Source: Bostrychus sinensis | Lineage: Eukaryota; Chordata; Actinopteri; Gobiiformes; Eleotridae | Assembly (NCBI GenBank): GCA_020698575.1 | Contig: CM036256.1 | Coordinates: 14,895,908-14,959,907 of the forward strand | Direction of reading: 5' to 3' | Length of the DNA: 64,000 nucleotides | Shown here: in pieces, positions 59,740 to 64,000 of the stretch | Layout of the letters: every line of letters begins with the position of its first letter | Position numbering within the stretch: the first letter of the stretch is position 1 | The notes under the pieces: generated by a model | Told to the model about the DNA's origin: nothing | The model's input: only the letters and a program-made list of their open reading frames with translations | Databases searched by the model: none | Made by a program: the position numbers and the translations under genes

Positions 59740-60330
59740 GTCAGAGCATCTCCAGAACCCAGTCTGCAGTGGTCCGGTCTAACAGACGTCCCACTGTAGT
59801 TCATATTGTAAAGTTCTGACAGATGTCATGCACTGGGACAGGTGGTCATAATGTTATGCCTGATTGAGTCTACATGGTTACTGCAGAGCTCAAAGCAAAT
59901 TTCTATACTAGACTCAAGTATATACTGTAGAAAAATAACCTTAACCCAGCCATAGGTCACAGACTATCCTGGATTGAATTAATAAGTTGCACTACAAATC
60001 TGTCCATAACACCTGTTCAGTATTATTTTTCTGTCTAGTGCAAGTATAAATAGCACAGCAAGAAATAAAGCTGTAATTTAATTTATATTCGAAGACAATA
60101 CTTGACTTTTACTGCTGTGCAAGAGAGATAAAAGTGACATGTTTTTAGTGCCGTTAATTAAGTCAAACTTGTCAAACTTGGCATCTTTATACTCAGTAAC
60201 AATATCTACATTTTAAACATTCTTCTCAGTGGTTTTGCATTGTTATAGATATAATGCAGCATTTTAGCCCCATGTTGTCTATCTGTTTTCTAAAGAAGGA
60301 GCACATTTTTCTCACTTCTGCCAATGAGGT
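59740..60330. other. Non-coding stretch, nothing recognised
   Basis: No element or exon is visible. Confidence 0.4.
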
Positions 60331-60334
60331 TTAT

Positions 60335-60915
60335 GTTTTTGTCAGCGGTTGTTGGTTTGTTCGTTGGTTAGTCAGTTAGCAAGATAATGGTCAGATTTAA
60401 CATTTTCAAGTCAATAAAGGGCCAAAAAAAATGTATTTTTCTGTAGATCTGAAACACTGTCTGGATCCATGATTTTATTTATTTATTTATTTATTTTTTT
60501 TATGATTGTACCACTGCAAGATAAGGCCACACATACTAACCCCAGCCACAAGGGGTCACTTGACTTTACTTTCATTTGCCAATCTGCGTAACTGCACATT
60601 TTTTCTGCCTTTTGTCCACTCTGCCGAAATAAAAAACAACCATCACTAGCTTGTTGTTTTGGCTAACCGCGATGTTTCTTGAGACTTTCGTGACATCGGG
60701 TTGGCAACGCTCAGACTTGCAAGTGTCATTTTCAGCCTAGAAACAGCAGGGGGAGCAGGACGCTTCATTTACCCCACAACAAATCTAACCCTCACACAGT
60801 TTACAGTTTATTTAAGGTAAAAAAAAAAACTTCTTTAAGTCAAGGTCTGGGCACTATTCATGATTACCATAACATCTACACCTTTGCGAGATAGGGGCAG
60901 TGCCTTCATGGTTGG
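60335..60915 (+). repeat. Family A copy enclosing repeat B
   Basis: The 5' part (60335-60580) has 'gttggtttgttcgttggtta' and 'actaaccccagccacaaggg', interrupted by a TTTA run. Repeat B (60595-60800) follows, then a 3' part (60836-60915) with 'gtcaaggtctgggcactatt' and 'tttgcgagataggggcagtg'. It suggests that B is an internal segment of a longer element. Confidence 0.5.
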
Positions 60916-61199
60916 CTTTTGACCCAGTTTTCCTGCTTTTCTTTGACAGAAAAAAAATTATTAGAGTTATGGATTGAAATCTGTCAGTATCAGCCAATAC
61001 TGGAGGTTGAGGAATTAAATGTTTCTAGCTATGGTCAAAGTAAGTCTATATCTCAATAATAGAGAAAAACATGTATTTCATCAACATATTCCACACAGCA
61101 TATCTTGCTCTTTAACCTTAAATTTCTTCTGTAATATTTTCTCTTTATTCAACCTTCTCCTTGCCCACAGATCATATCGTACAGTCTCTGTTTACTTAG

Positions 61200-61450
61200 G
61201 CATTGCAGTTGCCAGATTGCTTGGGCTATTTGCTTTTGCGTGAGGCTCTCGTTGGGGCCTCTCGCTCTGACGGGTCGATGGGATGTGCTAGCCTTTCGGC
61301 GGAGAGCTCGTTAACCTGCAGCCGACCGGAATCACGTCTTGTTTTGCTTCAGTCCGACCTTTGTCTGTCTCTCTCTCCCCCCCCGGTTTAGGCCCAGCGC
61401 TGACTTCACACAGCTGTTTGTCAAAGCCTCCACAAACGAGGAAATTGTCA
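61200..61450. other. Candidate conserved non-coding block or exon
   Basis: A GC-richer, repeat-free block. An 87-codon plus frame spans 61339-61602 without recognisable domains. Either a regulatory element or an unrecognised exon is possible. Confidence 0.28.
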
Positions 61451-61705
61451 GCAACTATGAAGTCAGTTTCTTTTTTTTCATACTCGTGGTCTCGGAGGAA
61501 ATTTACACCAGTGTAATTGACTTACAGGGTTTATGGGGATCTGAGCACACAAGAAAAACACAGCAGAGACATCGAGCAGGATTGGAAAAAGCTAATAAAT
61601 AGAAAAAAAAGTGATTTCTCCAATGATATTTAGAAGCCACTGTTATTTGTTCATCTTATAATTATTAGCATTGCGGGTGGCTGGAAACTATTCAGGCAAC
61701 TATAG

Positions 61706-62030
61706 GCCTAAGGTCGTAGCCCCCCTTAATATTTTTATTGACTAATTTTTGTCTTTATATTTTTGTATGTTTTATTTGCTGTTATGGACCACTGGTTGGG
61801 GTCTGTTGTCCAGAGCGTCAGGGTCAGAGGGGCCGAGAAATGGTCCCTCTTCTTATATTTATTATTATCATGAGCCCATGTGAAGCCTTTTAGCCCCAGA
61901 CCCCAGCAAACCTGTCGATGGGCGTGGCCTGAAATAAAGAATGAATTGAAATTGAAATATAGACAGCCTCTGGGGGTCCAGTACCTTTGAGGACCCCAGG
62001 GGGCCCCGGACCCCACTTTGGGAACCACTG
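61706..62030. mobile_element. Non-autonomous hAT element
   Basis: The right end inverted is CAGTGGTTCCCAAAGTGGGG; the left is decayed ('aaggtcgtagcccccctt'). Flanks are aactatag (61698-61705) and gcctatag (62031-62038). It shares its interior with 57123-57477 in the opposite orientation. Confidence 0.65.
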
Positions 62031-62099
62031 GCCTATAGACAGTGGCAGGGCTGATACAACCATTAACTCTCTCATTCATTGACTATGGGCAAATTACAT

Positions 62100-62275
62100 T
62101 TACTTACTCTCCCACATACATGTGTTTGGATGGAGGGAGGAAGCAGGAAGGAACAAACAGAAATGTCAGGAGGACTTTATTCAGAAAGATTGTACATGGC
62201 CCTGGAATTGAACCCACAACCCCTATGCTGAGTGGCAAAAGCGCTAACAACTCTGCCTCCATGCAGCCACCACAT
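62100..62275 (-). mobile_element. tRNA-derived SINE fragment, minus strand
   Basis: On the minus strand it begins GGTGGCTGCATGGAGGCAGA, with B box GGTTCAATTCC, then the SINE body ending in 'ccatccaaacacatg'. Confidence 0.65.
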
Positions 62276-62589
62276 GAAATTAAAATCATGCTGTGTCTCT
62301 GTACTACAGATGTTTGAAATCTGCAGCAAAGTGGGCAGACTTGACCAAAGGTAGCAATTTCCTTCAGATACGTCCTGCCTCTGAAAGGATCTAATCTCTT
62401 ACAATTGCTGTCTTTAAGTTCACCTCCAAAGGTCAGATTTGGCCAAAGTGGGCTTTCAACTTAAAAGCTAAAAAGCGTGGTGTGTCTTTTCAAACAGGGC
62501 AAGTGTTTGTGCATTTTTTTTTTATCTTGTCATAAATAATTAAAACAGAAGCAAATGCCATATGTTAAACATTTTGAACAATGTTTTTT

Positions 62590-62880
62590 TTTTTTTATCT
62601 GGTACAAGCTATCATTGACACATTCACACATGCTGAGATGTTTTTCATCTTAGAGGTACTCAGTGGCAAGCACTTCTGCTTCTCAACAAGGAGGTTGTGG
62701 GTTCACTGCTCAGGTATTTCAGCTTCCTCCCACCGTCCAAAAGCATGCATGTGTCCAATAAATTTTTGATTCTAAATTTTCTCTTAATGAATGAGTTAAT
62801 GTGAGACTTTTGTTGTCGATCAGTGTATGTCCCTGTGACTAACTGGCCATGGTCCAGGAGTAATGTAAGGAAAATGTACT
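62590..62880 (+). repeat. Diverged SINE copy
   Basis: 'aacaaggaggttgtgggttc' (B-box region), 'cttcctcccaccgtccaaaa', 'gcatgcatgtgtccaata' and 'gactaactggccatggtcca' mark a decayed copy of the same SINE type. Confidence 0.5.
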
Positions 62881-62884
62881 AATT

Positions 62885-64000
62885 ACTGAGAAAAAATATT
62901 TTAGTACTGACTAAATCCTGACTTCTCCTAAACTTAAGGCAAGGACAAGCAGATAGCTACAGATGAGATATGTGTGCATTATGTTTCTGAACACGCAATA
63001 TTAATTAAATAAGGAATAAAATAATTGGTTTGACACACAAAATGATGTCTGTGTTTTCATATGTTGAAGATTGTGGCTTCTAAAAAATCCAAGTAAGCAA
63101 TATTAATATGAACGTAGATATGGTTTGACAGCAACCTTCAAGTTCTGTGGTGCTACTTTTTCTTACACTCAAGAATAATTTGTTGGTTTTTACATCTTGC
63201 AAAGCCAGTCTTAAAACACCAACCCAAGCTGAGGTTGTGGTCTGATACAAAATGGTTGAATAAAGACAAGACATGAAATAAATTCCTCACCTGCTTCTGC
63301 ACTCTCACAGGAAGTCATTAAAGTTTGGACAATTTTGGACGTTTTGCTCCGTATTCCTCTCGCACTTTCTTTCGGACTTCCATGTTGTCTTTTTAATGAC
63401 TCTGGTGGGGTCATTAAGTCGGTGAGGGGGGCTTTACAATTCACTCCTTTTCCTCTAAGAGCTGCCTTGGGAAGTGAAACATTAAGACAGGTAATGTTAA
63501 AAGTCAAAAGTGGCTGCGCTGCGGCGATGTGGAAACGTCTGCGAAACCTTAAAAAAATCACACTGAACTGGCATAGCAACAGGATTTTTTCATCTCTTTT
63601 CAAATAGTTGTATGAGCAGGAATTAAATACATGCCTCTGGCCTGCAAACCCACACACAGTAAGCTTAAATGTTATTCAAAACGCAGTCAAAAGCAGCGAG
63701 GGAAGGTCTCTCTGACTTGATAAATAGAAATCTAACATGTGCATGATGCCCTGACATTTTGACAAGAGCTTAAAAACACCGAATCCCTGCTGAGGGATCA
63801 CAATATGTCATAAACATTTCCAAAAGAACTGGTGCACTCGGCTAAAAAAGAGAATGTGTGAGTGTGTATAAATGTGTATAAAAGGTACAGCTATCAGGTT
63901 TGGGTTTGCAACATTTTTTTTTTCTTATGAAGTAGTAGTCAAGCTAAATAAATCTTTTAGCAGGCTTTGTCAACTGAGGAAAACTGTAATAACCAACAGA
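62885..64000. other. Right edge, non-coding; possible conserved block
   Basis: About 63330-63560 is repeat-free, GC-richer and open on both strands over about 90 codons (minus frame 148 codons at 63211-63657), without recognisable domains. It may be a conserved element or an exon-like chance frame. The rest is AT-rich and unremarkable. Confidence 0.3.

Overview
The window looks like a piece of a teleost fish nuclear genome, probably percomorph. The evidence is a Tc1/mariner copy of a kind common in fish, a Rex3-like RTE fragment with the (GATG)n tail, tRNA-headed fish SINEs, many short hAT elements, and a two-exon relic of a gene family that is expanded in fishes. It is AT-rich, has no long intact reading frame, and reads as intronic or intergenic DNA. 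Almost every long open frame is a chance frame or lies inside a repeat. No host species can be named from the sequence alone.

Layout. 1-16 kb: a Tc1-like transposon (1559-3062) with matching inverted ends and TA flanks, several SINE pieces, a hAT element with a perfect 8-bp target duplication (5527-6050), and a TTAA-flanked MITE (15184-15644). 16-30 kb: further hAT-type elements (17025-17545, 18451-19047, 28583-29287), a Rex3-like LINE 3' end (22923-23372) and a 56-bp minisatellite (about 26040-26890). 30-41 kb: an 11-bp minisatellite, a broken two-exon gene relic (31467-32806), an unclassified foldback-type element with 52-bp subrepeats in its arms (34287-35443), and a hAT element with a perfect GTACTACT duplication (39275-40345). 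41-53 kb: MITEs, SINEs, a TG/TTTTAAAA minisatellite (46137-46735) and a SINE carrying a perfect 19-bp hairpin (52387-52432). 53-64 kb: a diverged direct duplication of about 285 bp (53651-53930 and 55941-56234), two candidate coding exons of an unrecognised minus-strand gene whose reading phases join (56642-56766 then 55575-55779), a second minisatellite array of the same family in the opposite orientation (59230-59735), and more hAT and SINE copies.

How it fits together. The only credible host coding signal is the pair of minus-strand exons, so part of the right-hand side may be introns of that gene. Several repeat-free blocks rich in homeodomain-like motifs look like conserved non-coding elements, but that is inference without an alignment. 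The rest is a record of transposition: one mid-copy repeat with an internal tRNA-like segment ('family A' below) occurs at about twelve places in both orientations. A GGTTTAGTCCT-type minisatellite recurs at five separate places.
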